From Bacillota bacterium (GTDB taxonomy: Bacteria; Bacillota; Dethiobacteria; DTU022), in contig JAAZIG010000242.1 of the NCBI GenBank assembly GCA_012510325.1, positions 1 to 22,033 on the forward strand: a stretch of DNA of 22,033 nt. Reading direction: 5' to 3'. Shown piece after piece: positions 14,578 through 21,814 of this stretch. Position numbers and translations under genes: made by a program. The notes under the pieces were generated by a model that was not told where the DNA came from, did not search any database, and worked only from the letters and a program-made list of their open reading frames with translations. How positions within the stretch are numbered: position 1 is the stretch's first letter; every line of letters starts with the position of its first letter.

Positions 14578-15481
14578 TCTGGAAAAAGTGATCAGCAGTG
14601 GACAATTTGCCGTTACCGGCGAGCTGGGACCTCCCAAGAGTGCGGATGTCAGCATGATCAAAGAACACGGTGAAACGATGCGCGACTATGTCGATGCGTT
14701 CAACATCACCGACAATCAGACGGCAATAGTGCGCACCTCCAGCATCGGTGTGGCCGGCGTTCTGCTTCAGATGGGGCTGGAACCGGTGGTCCAGATGACG
14801 GTGCGGGACCGCAACCGCATTGCGCTGCAGGGAGATCTTTTGGGAGCGGTGGCCATGGGAGTGAAGAACGTTCTGTGCCTCTCCGGCGACCACCAGATGT
14901 TTGGCAATGAGCCGGCTTCCAAAGGGGTTTATGATATCGACTCGATGCAGCTGTTGAAGGCGTTTAAAGATATCCGCGACGAAGGTAAATTTATCGGCGG
15001 AGACGATGTCGAGGCGCCGCTGTCGGTCTATTTGGGAGCGGTGGCCAATCCGTTTGCCGATCCTTTTGAATACCGTGTTGACAGGCTCGAAAAGAAGATC
15101 GCTGCCGGGGCCAGTTTTATTCAGACCCAGTGCATCTTTGATCTCGAGCGTTTCAAGCGCTGGATGGAGCTGGTCCGCGAACGGGGGCTGCACAAGAAGG
15201 TAGCCATCCTCGGCGGGGTTACCCCGATTAAATCGCTGGGTGCCGCCAGGTATATGAAGAACTTTGTCTCGGGAATCACCATTCCCGACGAGCTCATCGA
15301 GCGAATGAAAGGTGCGGAGAAGAAAAAAGAAGAAGGGCTGAAGATCGCCATCGAGACGATCAAGCAGCTCAAGGAGATCGAAGGGGTGGCCGGGGTGCAT
15401 GTCATGGCCATCGCCTGGGAAGAGGTTGTCCCTGAAATTGTCGAGCGGGCCGGGCTCTATCCCCGCCCGAAGCTGTCGTAA
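14561..15481 (+). CDS. metF: 5,10-methylenetetrahydrofolate reductase, MetF
   Basis: MetF reduces methylene-H4folate to methyl-H4folate with FAD in the methyl branch of the Wood-Ljungdahl pathway. The roughly 306-residue protein is a single TIM-barrel MTHFR: the segment FAVTGELGPPKSADV near the N-terminus holds the catalytic Glu, the FAD-contact regions include NITDNQTA and LCLSGDHQ, and FIQTQCIFDLERF and ILGGVTPI are conserved barrel segments. Two starts are possible. The ATG at 14552 directly abuts its AAGGGAGG (no spacer), whereas the TTG at 14561 lies 9 bases from it and gives the family-like MKAGSNLEKV, so TTG is preferred. The gene overlaps metV and is followed by a small frame and a strong terminator, so it closes the operon. 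Confidence 0.94.
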   Translation: MKAGSNLEKVISSGQFAVTGELGPPKSADVSMIKEHGETMRDYVDAFNITDNQTAIVRTSSIGVAGVLLQMGLEPVVQMTVRDRNRIALQGDLLGAVAMGVKNVLCLSGDHQMFGNEPASKGVYDIDSMQLLKAFKDIRDEGKFIGGDDVEAPLSVYLGAVANPFADPFEYRVDRLEKKIAAGASFIQTQCIFDLERFKRWMELVRERGLHKKVAILGGVTPIKSLGAARYMKNFVSGITIPDELIERMKGAEKKKEEGLKIAIETIKQLKEIEGVAGVHVMAIAWEEVVPEIVERAGLYPRPKLS

Positions 15482-15494
15482 AAAAGGAAGTAGT

Positions 15495-15578
15495 ATGGCG
15501 ACAAGGCAACAGCAGCTGAGCGTAAAAAGGAGTTGGACTAGCCTGAATTATCCAGCTGCCAGACAATTATTCCGATAA
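15495..15578 (+). CDS. Possible 27-residue small ORF upstream of the thiolase gene
   Basis: An ATG at 15495 preceded by AAGGAAG opens a frame encoding MATRQQQLSVKRSWTS and ending at TAA 15576-15578, inside the terminator stem. A second Shine-Dalgarno-like AAAAAGGAG lies inside it at 15524-15532. I do not recognise the peptide. It may be a leader peptide, a decayed gene remnant, or nothing. Confidence 0.2.
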   Translation: MATRQQQLSVKRSWTSLNYPAARQLFR

Positions 15579-15609
15579 AATAACAGGCGTATTTTGCCTG
15601 TTATTTTAT
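15575..15609 (+). terminator. Intrinsic terminator after metF
   Basis: ATAAAATAACAGGC (15575-15588) pairs perfectly over 14 positions with GCCTGTTATTTTAT (15596-15609) around a GTATTTT loop. The 3' arm is itself T-rich, and the A-rich 5' arm makes it possibly bidirectional. It marks the end of the acs/met operon before the thiolase. Confidence 0.8.
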
Positions 15610-15633
15610 TGACCAAAGTTTGGGGGATAGGTG

Positions 15634-16815
15634 ATGGTACGAGAAGATGTTGTTATTGTCAGCGCTCTGCGCACGGCGACAGGCGATTTCGGAGGTTCTT
15701 TCAGGACCGTCTCTTCGCTGGAGCTGGGCCGGACAGTGGTGGAGGAAGTTGTCCGCAGGGCGGACCTCCGGCCGGAGCAGATCGACGAGGTCATCTTTGG
15801 CAATTGCAATCAGTACACCGATGAGCCCAACGTAGCCCGCTGCATCGCTCTCACAGCGGGGATGCCCGTGGAGACAACGGGGTTCACCATTCAGCGGCAG
15901 TGTGCCTCGGGGATGCAGGCGATCGCTTCAGGATACCAGGAGATCGTCTTCGGAGACACGGACATCGTGGTTGCCGGAGGAGTGGAATCGATGAGCACGG
16001 CTCCCTACCTGCTCAAGGCGGCACGCTGGGGCAAACGGCTGCAGCATGGCGAGATGACCGATTCCCTGTGGGAGATGTTGACCGATCCGGTCTACAAGAT
16101 CATGATGGGGGAGACCGCGGAACGGTTGGCCGACAAATACGGCATCAGCCGTGAGGCGCAGGACGAGATCGCCTACCGCAGCCACAAAAATGCCCTTGCG
16201 GCCATCGACGGAGGCCTCTTTAAGGAGCAGATTGTTCCAGTTACGGTCAAGGGGCGCAAGGGCGAGACCATCGTCGATACCGACGAACACCCTCGCAGGG
16301 ATATCTCCATGGAGGTCCTCTCTTCTCTGCGGCCGTCCTTCCGCAAAGAGGGAACCGTAACTGCGGGCAACGCTTCGGGGCTAAACGACGGAGCTGCCGC
16401 GGTGGTCCTGATGACGGCCCGGCGGGCTGCGGAGCTCGGTTTGAAACCGATGGGCCGGATCGTTGCCTATGCCTGGGCTGGAGTGGAGCCGGACCTGATG
16501 GGCTATGGGCCGGTCCCGGCGATCCGCAAAGCGCTGCAGAAGGCCGGGATGACCCTGGATCAGATGGAGCTCATCGAGTTGAACGAGGCCTTTGCCGCCC
16601 AGTACCTGGCCTGCGAGCAGCTTCTGGAGCTGAACCGGGAGATTGTCAACGTTAATGGCAGCGGAATTGCCCTGGGCCACCCGGTGGGCTGCACCGGCGC
16701 CCGGGTTGTCGTCACTCTGCTTCACGAGATGGCCAGGCGCGATCTGAAGATCGGGCTGGCTTCGCTCTGTGTCGGCGGCGGGATGGGCATGGCGATGATT
16801 ATGGAGAGAAATTGA
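15634..16815 (+). CDS. Acetyl-CoA C-acetyltransferase (thiolase)
   Basis: Thiolase condenses two acetyl-CoA to acetoacetyl-CoA or cleaves it. The 393 residues show all catalytic elements: the nucleophile C90 in QRQCASGMQA, NEAFAAQ (317-323), H349 in GHPVGCTGAR and C379 in CVGGGMG. Length and motifs fit biosynthetic/degradative thiolase II (ThlA/AtoB type). The GTG at 15631 is in frame, but the GGGGG at 15622-15626 is 7 bases from the ATG at 15634. It starts a three-gene set with an enoyl-CoA hydratase (35 bases on) and a 3-hydroxyacyl-CoA dehydrogenase, so the likely substrate chain is C4. The terminator just upstream implies its own promoter or read-through; I see no convincing promoter in the 24 bases between. 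Confidence 0.95.
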   Translation: MVREDVVIVSALRTATGDFGGSFRTVSSLELGRTVVEEVVRRADLRPEQIDEVIFGNCNQYTDEPNVARCIALTAGMPVETTGFTIQRQCASGMQAIASGYQEIVFGDTDIVVAGGVESMSTAPYLLKAARWGKRLQHGEMTDSLWEMLTDPVYKIMMGETAERLADKYGISREAQDEIAYRSHKNALAAIDGGLFKEQIVPVTVKGRKGETIVDTDEHPRRDISMEVLSSLRPSFRKEGTVTAGNASGLNDGAAAVVLMTARRAAELGLKPMGRIVAYAWAGVEPDLMGYGPVPAIRKALQKAGMTLDQMELIELNEAFAAQYLACEQLLELNREIVNVNGSGIALGHPVGCTGARVVVTLLHEMARRDLKIGLASLCVGGGMGMAMIMERN

Positions 16816-16850
16816 TGAAAAAGCTCGATTAACCAAGGGAGGCCGATCTG

Positions 16851-17627
16851 ATGGGTGACTTTATTGCAGTAATAAAAGAGGATCGTCTGGCGATTGTAAC
16901 GATTAACCATCCTCCCGTAAATGCTCTGAACAGCCGGGTGCTGGAGGCCCTGGAGAAGAGTTTCGACGAGCTGGCTGCAGATAAGGGTATCGGGGCGGTT
17001 GTGCTCACCGGAGCGGGAGAGAAAGCCTTTGTCGCCGGCGCCGATATCAGTGAATTTACCACTCTTTCCAGTGCCAACGGGGAACAGCTCAGCCGCAGGG
17101 GGCAGCTGATCTTTCAAAAGATTGAAGATTTCCCCGCCCCGGTGATTGCAGCGGTTAACGGCTTCGCTTTGGGAGGCGGCCTGGAGCTGGCTCTGGCCTG
17201 CGATATCCGGGTCCTGTCCGAAAATGCCCGGGTCGGTCTTCCCGAGGTCACTTTGGCGATTTTTCCCGGTTACGGCGGCACCCAGCGGCTTCCCCGGACC
17301 ATCGCTCCCGGAAAAGCGAGGGAGCTCATCTTTACCGGTGAGATGATTCCTGCGGCAGAGGCTTATCGCATCGGTCTGGCCGACCATCTGGTCGCTCCGG
17401 GTGAAGCGCTGGCGCAAGCTCGTAAAATTGCCGAAAAGATACTGGCGCGGGGGCCCATCGCCGTCCGCCTGGCCAAAGAGGCGGTTAATCGCGGCCGGGG
17501 GCTGCCGCTAAGCGAAGGTTGCCAGATCGAGGCGCAGCTTTTCGGGCAGCTCTGTGGGACAGAGGATCAGAAGGAGGGCGCCGCCGCTTTTCTGGAGAAG
17601 CGCCCGCCGGTGTACACGGGAAAATAA
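16851..17627 (+). CDS. crt: Enoyl-CoA hydratase / 3-hydroxybutyryl-CoA dehydratase (crotonase)
   Basis: The enzyme interconverts crotonyl-CoA and 3-hydroxybutyryl-CoA, likely (S)-specific given its Hbd partner. The 258 residues fit the crotonase fold: the oxyanion-hole segments AFVAGADISEF (59-69) and GFALGGGLELALACD (104-118), and the two catalytic glutamates E112 and E132 (LPEVTLAIFPG) spaced 20 apart, as in E144/E164 of rat mitochondrial hydratase. The ATG at 16851 follows AAGGGAGG. It lies between the thiolase and the dehydrogenase genes, so C4 substrate use is inferred from context; sequence alone does not exclude other enoyl-CoA chain lengths. Confidence 0.9.
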   Translation: MGDFIAVIKEDRLAIVTINHPPVNALNSRVLEALEKSFDELAADKGIGAVVLTGAGEKAFVAGADISEFTTLSSANGEQLSRRGQLIFQKIEDFPAPVIAAVNGFALGGGLELALACDIRVLSENARVGLPEVTLAIFPGYGGTQRLPRTIAPGKARELIFTGEMIPAAEAYRIGLADHLVAPGEALAQARKIAEKILARGPIAVRLAKEAVNRGRGLPLSEGCQIEAQLFGQLCGTEDQKEGAAAFLEKRPPVYTGK

Positions 17628-17670
17628 AGATCAATCAAATGGTGGCAGATAATGCCAGGAGGTGCGCTCT

Positions 17671-18525
17671 GTGGAGATTAAAACAATCGGAGTGATCGGC
17701 GCCGGGACCATGGGCAGCGGGATCGCCCAGGTCGCCGCCGCAGCGGGATTTGCGGTGATCATGCGCGATATTGAGGAGCAGTTTGTGCAGCGCGGCCTGG
17801 CGGCAGTGGAAAAAAATCTGGCGCGGGATGTTGAAAAAGGGAGAAAGAGCCAGGCTGAAGTGGAGGCCTTTCGCGGAAGGATCAGCGGGACCACCCGGCT
17901 GGAAGACCTGGGGGAAGTCGATTTTGTCATCGAGGCGATCATCGAAAATATGGCGGTGAAGAGAGAGCTTTACGCCAAGCTCGACGCCATCTGCAAAGAG
18001 GAAACGGTGCTGGCTTCAAACACCTCCGGGCTGAGCATAACGGAGATGGCTTCGGCGACCGGTCGACCGCAAAGAGTTGTCGGGATGCATTTTTTTAATC
18101 CCGTTCCGGTGATGAAATTAGTGGAGGTAATCCGCGGTTTTGATACCGCCGACGAGGTGTTTGAGCTGACCATGGAGCTTTCCAGGAAGATGGGCAAGGA
18201 GCCCATTGCGGTCAATGAAGCGCCCCTGTTTGCGGTAAACAGGATCCTTGTCCCGATGATAAACGAGGCCGCCTTTGTGCTGATGGAGGGAGTGGCCAGC
18301 GCCGAGGATATCGACCGCGGGATGATGCTGGGAGCCAATCATCCCATCGGCCCGCTGGCGTTGGCCGATCTGGTGGGACTGGATGTGCTTCTGGCGGTTA
18401 TGGAGACGCTCTATTGCGAAACGGGCGATTCGAAATATCGCCCCTGTCCGCTGATGCGCAAACTGGTCCGGGCAGGCCATTTCGGCAGAAAAACCGGCCG
18501 CGGCTTCTACAGCTACGAGCGGTAA
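17671..18525 (+). CDS. hbd: 3-hydroxybutyryl-CoA dehydrogenase
   Basis: Hbd reduces acetoacetyl-CoA to 3-hydroxybutyryl-CoA, or the reverse, with NAD(P)H. The 284 residues contain the Rossmann GVIGAGTMGSGIAQ (7-20), a D33 after the second strand that suggests NAD(H) preference, the catalytic H140 in GMHFFNPVPVMKLVEVI with E152, and the typical clostridial C-terminus (GANHPIGPLALADLVGLD, ETGDSKYRP, GRKTGRGFYSY). The GTG at 17671 is chosen because AGGAGG (17657-17662) lies 8 bases upstream; the GTG at 17662 overlaps that ribosome binding site. One oddity: the usual PGFVVNR segment reads PLFAVNR (185-191), replacing a nearly invariant glycine. It is the last gene of the thiolase operon. Confidence 0.93.
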   Translation: MEIKTIGVIGAGTMGSGIAQVAAAAGFAVIMRDIEEQFVQRGLAAVEKNLARDVEKGRKSQAEVEAFRGRISGTTRLEDLGEVDFVIEAIIENMAVKRELYAKLDAICKEETVLASNTSGLSITEMASATGRPQRVVGMHFFNPVPVMKLVEVIRGFDTADEVFELTMELSRKMGKEPIAVNEAPLFAVNRILVPMINEAAFVLMEGVASAEDIDRGMMLGANHPIGPLALADLVGLDVLLAVMETLYCETGDSKYRPCPLMRKLVRAGHFGRKTGRGFYSYER

Positions 18526-18552
18526 AACCGGGTGCTGTTAGATCTTGTGGTG

Positions 18553-18591
18553 GTACGGGGCTGTCCCCTGAGGGCGGCCCCTACTTTTCTT
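18553..18591 (+). terminator. Intrinsic terminator after hbd
   Basis: GTA-C-GGGGC (18553-18561) pairs with GCCCCTAC (18577-18584) with one bulged C, and an inner CCC/GGG stem closes a CTGA loop. TTTTCTT follows at 18585-18591. The GTAGGGGC...GCCCCTAC shape also resembles dispersed repeats in other genomes, so it may be repeat-derived. AT-rich sequence with TATATT (18627-18632) lies ahead of the next gene but no good -35 is seen. Confidence 0.7.
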
Positions 18592-18650
18592 AAGCGGGCG
18601 AATGTGTTAAATTAACGGTAGCTCAATATATTTATAGACAGGGGAAAAGA

Positions 18651-19637
18651 ATGAAAAAACAGCTTATCCGCAGTATGCAGATCGGAGATGAGGTTGAGAC
18701 CCAGGCCCTGGTTCTGGAATGCAACCGGGGAACCTATTCCGCCCCTCACCGGGCCGGGGAATATTTCCTGAAACTTCTGTTGGGAGATGTCAGCGGTTCG
18801 GTCAAGGCAATTCTATGGGATACCAACCGGTTGAAAGAGAAGCTGGAAAAGGGCGATATCATCTTTGTCCGGGGGGAGGTCGGTGAATATTACGGTCCTC
18901 AGGTGGTGATCAGCGAGCTGCGCAAGCTGGATCCCGAAAAGGTGAACCGCTCATTTTTCCAGCCTGTTTCAGAGCGCGATCCCCGGGAGATGTTTTTGGA
19001 GCTGAAAAAGGTGATCAACGACGAGATCGGGCAACCCTATTTGAAACTGTTGCTGCTCTCTTTCTTTAACGACAAGGATTTCGCCCGCCGCTTTGCCCAG
19101 GCACCGGCGGCGCGGACCATTCATCATAATTATATCGGCGGCTTGCTCGAGCATACCCTCGAGGTGGTCGGGATCTGCCGCGATTTAGCCTCGCTCTATC
19201 CGGAACAGATCCAGCTGGATCTGTTGCTTACCGGAGCGATCCTGCACGATGTCGGCAAAATCGAGGAATATGACCCGGCCAGTTTAAGTTTCGAGTTTTC
19301 CGATCGAGGGAAGCTGGTCGGCCATATCAGTATCGGCAAGGAGATGCTCGATCACAAGATCAGGCAAATTCCAGCCTTTCCACAATCTTTGAAGCTGGAG
19401 CTGGAGCATATGATTTTATCGCATCACGGTTCCCGCGAATGGGGCTCCCCCGAGATCCCGAAGACGATTCACGCTTTTACTCTTTTCCATGCCGATCTGG
19501 TCAGCGCCAGGCTGAACCAGTTCGTGCGTTTGATGGAGAAGGGGACTTCCGCCGGCAATGAATGGACTGAATGGGATCGCTACCTGGAGCGGAGCATCTA
19601 CCTGAAGAAACCGTTGGGAGAGCTGGGCGGGGAGTAG
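18651..19637 (+). CDS. YhaM-type 3'-5' exoribonuclease (OB-fold plus HD domain)
   Basis: YhaM-family proteins are metal-dependent 3'-5' exoribonucleases that trim RNA (and DNA) ends. The 328-residue product has an N-terminal OB-fold nucleic-acid-binding domain (about 15-95, with a typical DVSGSVKAILWD strand pair) and a C-terminal HD domain (about 155-290). The HD metal ligands are visible: H168 (LLEHTLEV), H199-D200 (AILHDVGKIEEY), H225 (GHISIG), H258-H259 (LSHHG) and D282 (FHADLVSA). The ATG at 18651 follows CAGGGGAAAAGA. B. subtilis YhaM is of similar size (about 314). It follows a terminator, so it is probably transcribed independently, perhaps with the next gene 99 bases downstream. Confidence 0.88.
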   Translation: MKKQLIRSMQIGDEVETQALVLECNRGTYSAPHRAGEYFLKLLLGDVSGSVKAILWDTNRLKEKLEKGDIIFVRGEVGEYYGPQVVISELRKLDPEKVNRSFFQPVSERDPREMFLELKKVINDEIGQPYLKLLLLSFFNDKDFARRFAQAPAARTIHHNYIGGLLEHTLEVVGICRDLASLYPEQIQLDLLLTGAILHDVGKIEEYDPASLSFEFSDRGKLVGHISIGKEMLDHKIRQIPAFPQSLKLELEHMILSHHGSREWGSPEIPKTIHAFTLFHADLVSARLNQFVRLMEKGTSAGNEWTEWDRYLERSIYLKKPLGELGGE

Positions 19638-19736
19638 ACCCTCCGGTTGGTGGCTTCTGTTTTCCAGAGGATCTGCAGGATATCTTTCGCCTGTTGGAGA
19701 ATTCATAAGCGATCTAAGTGACCGGAGGTGAGCGGG

Positions 19737-20903
19737 TTGGGCCGTGCCGATCGACCAAAGGGGCTCCTGAAAACAGAAGATCCGTCAAAAAAAATCATTC
19801 CCCTGACTCAGGATTTAAACTACTATTTTCAGAAGGGGAGCTACTATCACCGGAAGAACAAGCTCTCGAAAGCTTTGCTTTTTTTGAAGAGGGCGATCGA
19901 GATTGAACCGCTCAATGTAAAAAGTCATTACCGCCTTGCCTGTCTGCTCAGCCAGAGCAGCCGCCTGCGGGAAGCCAACCGGGTGTTTAAGCACCTGGTC
20001 AAAAATCTTGATCCCGAGCTGACGGAATGCTATTATCTGATGGCGATCAATTACGGGCTGATGGACGATATGGACAGAGCGAGGCGCTATCTCGAGAAAT
20101 ACCTGCAGCTCTCCCCGGACGGAATAATGGCCGAAGAGGCCCGCGATCTGCTCATGGTTATGGAGGAAAACGATGAGGAAGATTATATCGCCGTCTTCAC
20201 CAGCCAGGAAAATGATGCTCTGGAGCAGTGGCTGGGGACAATGGATCGGGACAGTCTCCAGGATAACTTTACGGATGAGACTTTCAGCTCTCTGCTGCAG
20301 CGGGCGCTGTACCAGGGGAGCGACCGGTTGAAGGAGAAGATCATTCAGCTCTGCGGCCGCACCCGGAGCGATGCCGGCACCGCCCTGCTGAAAGGGTTTG
20401 TCGCCAACCCCTGGATCAGGGAACGGCTGCGTCAGGTGGCGCTCCTGGAGCTAAAAAATAATAATCCCGACAGTCGGGTGCAGCTGTTCTCCGGGGGTCG
20501 GCTCGTGGAAGAAGAGCTGGCCGGTTACGAACCGGGGGCGCCGGTATGGCAAAAAGAATGGCAGGAAGTCCTCGATTGTATCTACTGCACGATGTCCCGT
20601 TCTCCGTCGTACCGGGAAAAGTATTATGAGGATGCCCGGGCGATCTGGTTCGATTTTATAAATGAAATCTACCCAAAAATGCCCCGAATAGTCAAGCCGG
20701 AAACCTGGTCTGCCGGAGTGGAGTACTGTCTGGCCCGGTTTCATCTGATGGGGATCACTCAGGAGCAGCTGGCCGAGGCTTATGGCGTGTCCACGAGCAG
20801 TGTTGGCCGCAGATATAAACAGATCGACACCCTGTTGAAGATTGAACAGAAAGCTTTTCGGAAAATGCTGGCCCTTCTGGCTCACCATGAATTCGATGGT
20901 TAG
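19737..20903 (+). CDS. TPR-repeat protein with a C-terminal helix-turn-helix-like segment, function unknown
   Basis: I do not recognise this protein beyond its parts. Residues about 20-140 contain three TPR-like repeats (YYFQKGSYYHRKNKLSKALLFLKRAIEIEP is the first, then SHYRLACLLSQSSRLREANRVF and ECYYLMAINYGLMDDMDRARRYLEKYLQLSP). The middle (about 150-270) is helical and may be HEAT-like. The C-terminus has a helix-turn-helix-looking GITQEQLAEAYGVSTSSVGRRYKQI, reminiscent of TFIIB/cyclin-repeat or sigma-type HTH. No signal peptide or membrane segment is seen, so it is likely cytoplasmic. The TTG at 19737 lies 8 bases after GGAGG (19724-19728); an in-frame GTG at 19728 overlaps that ribosome binding site. 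It sits between yhaM-like and sir2-like genes, which gives little functional hint. Confidence 0.8.
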   Translation: MGRADRPKGLLKTEDPSKKIIPLTQDLNYYFQKGSYYHRKNKLSKALLFLKRAIEIEPLNVKSHYRLACLLSQSSRLREANRVFKHLVKNLDPELTECYYLMAINYGLMDDMDRARRYLEKYLQLSPDGIMAEEARDLLMVMEENDEEDYIAVFTSQENDALEQWLGTMDRDSLQDNFTDETFSSLLQRALYQGSDRLKEKIIQLCGRTRSDAGTALLKGFVANPWIRERLRQVALLELKNNNPDSRVQLFSGGRLVEEELAGYEPGAPVWQKEWQEVLDCIYCTMSRSPSYREKYYEDARAIWFDFINEIYPKMPRIVKPETWSAGVEYCLARFHLMGITQEQLAEAYGVSTSSVGRRYKQIDTLLKIEQKAFRKMLALLAHHEFDG

Positions 20904-21024
20904 CTGCCGGCAGTTACCGCAGCAAGAACAATTTATACGCAAGAGGTCCGCTAATTGATGCCGGGCAGGTTGGGAGGCGCTTCAAGAAAGGATGTGTTGA
21001 GCGATTCTTGATCGTGTCGGTAAG

Positions 21025-21750
21025 GTGGTTGACCTTTTGGAGAGGTCGGCTTATACGGTGGTTTTGACTGGAGCCGGAATCTCAACGGACAGCGGAATCC
21101 CTGATTTCAGATCGCCGGGATCGGGTCTTTGGACCAGGGTTAATCCGCTTTATTTCACAGTGCACGGGTTCAAGAAGAACCCGGCTGAATTCTATCGCTT
21201 TGGCATGGGCCTGTTTCAGGATATCATGAATGCTTCACCCAACCGGGCGCACCTCGATCTGGCGGAGCTGCAGCGCCGCGGTCTGGTGCAGTCCATCGTC
21301 ACCCAGAACATCGACGGATTGCATCAAAAAGCAGGCTCGGAAAAGGTCTACGAGGTTCATGGGAATATGAGCGGAGCAACGTGCTTCCGGGGATGCCGCC
21401 GCCGGGTGCCCATCGAAGAGGTGGCCACACTGATATTTGAGGGACAGCTGCCCCCCCTCTGCCGGGATTGCGGCCGGCCCCTGAAACCCGATGTCATTCT
21501 TTTCGGTGAAACCATGGCTCCGGATTTCGATGAAGCGATCAAAGAGGTCCGCGCGGCGGAGCTGATCCTGATCATCGGCGCCAGCATGAAAGTTGCCCCC
21601 GTCAATATGCTGCCCCGGATGGTTAAAAATCTAGTGATCATCAATCGTGAAAGAACGATGCACGACCGGAGAGCCCGGGTCGTTATTCAGGGCGACATTG
21701 CGCAAACAACCCGGCTGATTGTCGAGGAGCTGGACCGCAGGGCGGGCTGA
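21025..21750 (+). CDS. Sir2-family NAD-dependent protein deacylase
   Basis: Sirtuins remove acyl groups from lysine using NAD. In bacteria a key target is acetyl-CoA synthetase, which would suit an acetyl-CoA-centred metabolism (inference). Seen: GAGISTDSGIPDFRS (16-30), QNIDGLHQKAGS (94-105), the catalytic H112 in VHGNM, and four zinc cysteines C120, C124, C146 and C149. The first zinc pair is C-x3-C instead of the usual C-x2-C. The GTG at 21025 leaves only 11 residues before the VVLTGAG-type strand's TGAG and has a poor ribosome binding site. The frame is open only back to 21001, with no ATG/GTG/TTG; an ATT at 21004 lies about 10 bases after AAAGGA, so the true start is uncertain. Confidence 0.9.
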   Translation: MVDLLERSAYTVVLTGAGISTDSGIPDFRSPGSGLWTRVNPLYFTVHGFKKNPAEFYRFGMGLFQDIMNASPNRAHLDLAELQRRGLVQSIVTQNIDGLHQKAGSEKVYEVHGNMSGATCFRGCRRRVPIEEVATLIFEGQLPPLCRDCGRPLKPDVILFGETMAPDFDEAIKEVRAAELILIIGASMKVAPVNMLPRMVKNLVIINRERTMHDRRARVVIQGDIAQTTRLIVEELDRRAG

Positions 21751-21814
21751 ACAGTCCCTGCTGTTTCGGGTCTCCGGATAAAAAGCAGACAACTACAGAA
21801 CAGGAGCGTATGCG

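Noticed and set aside
20904..20913. CTGCCGGCAG palindrome right after the TPR gene
   Set aside because: It is a 10-base symmetry with no loop and no T-tract, too short to call a terminator.
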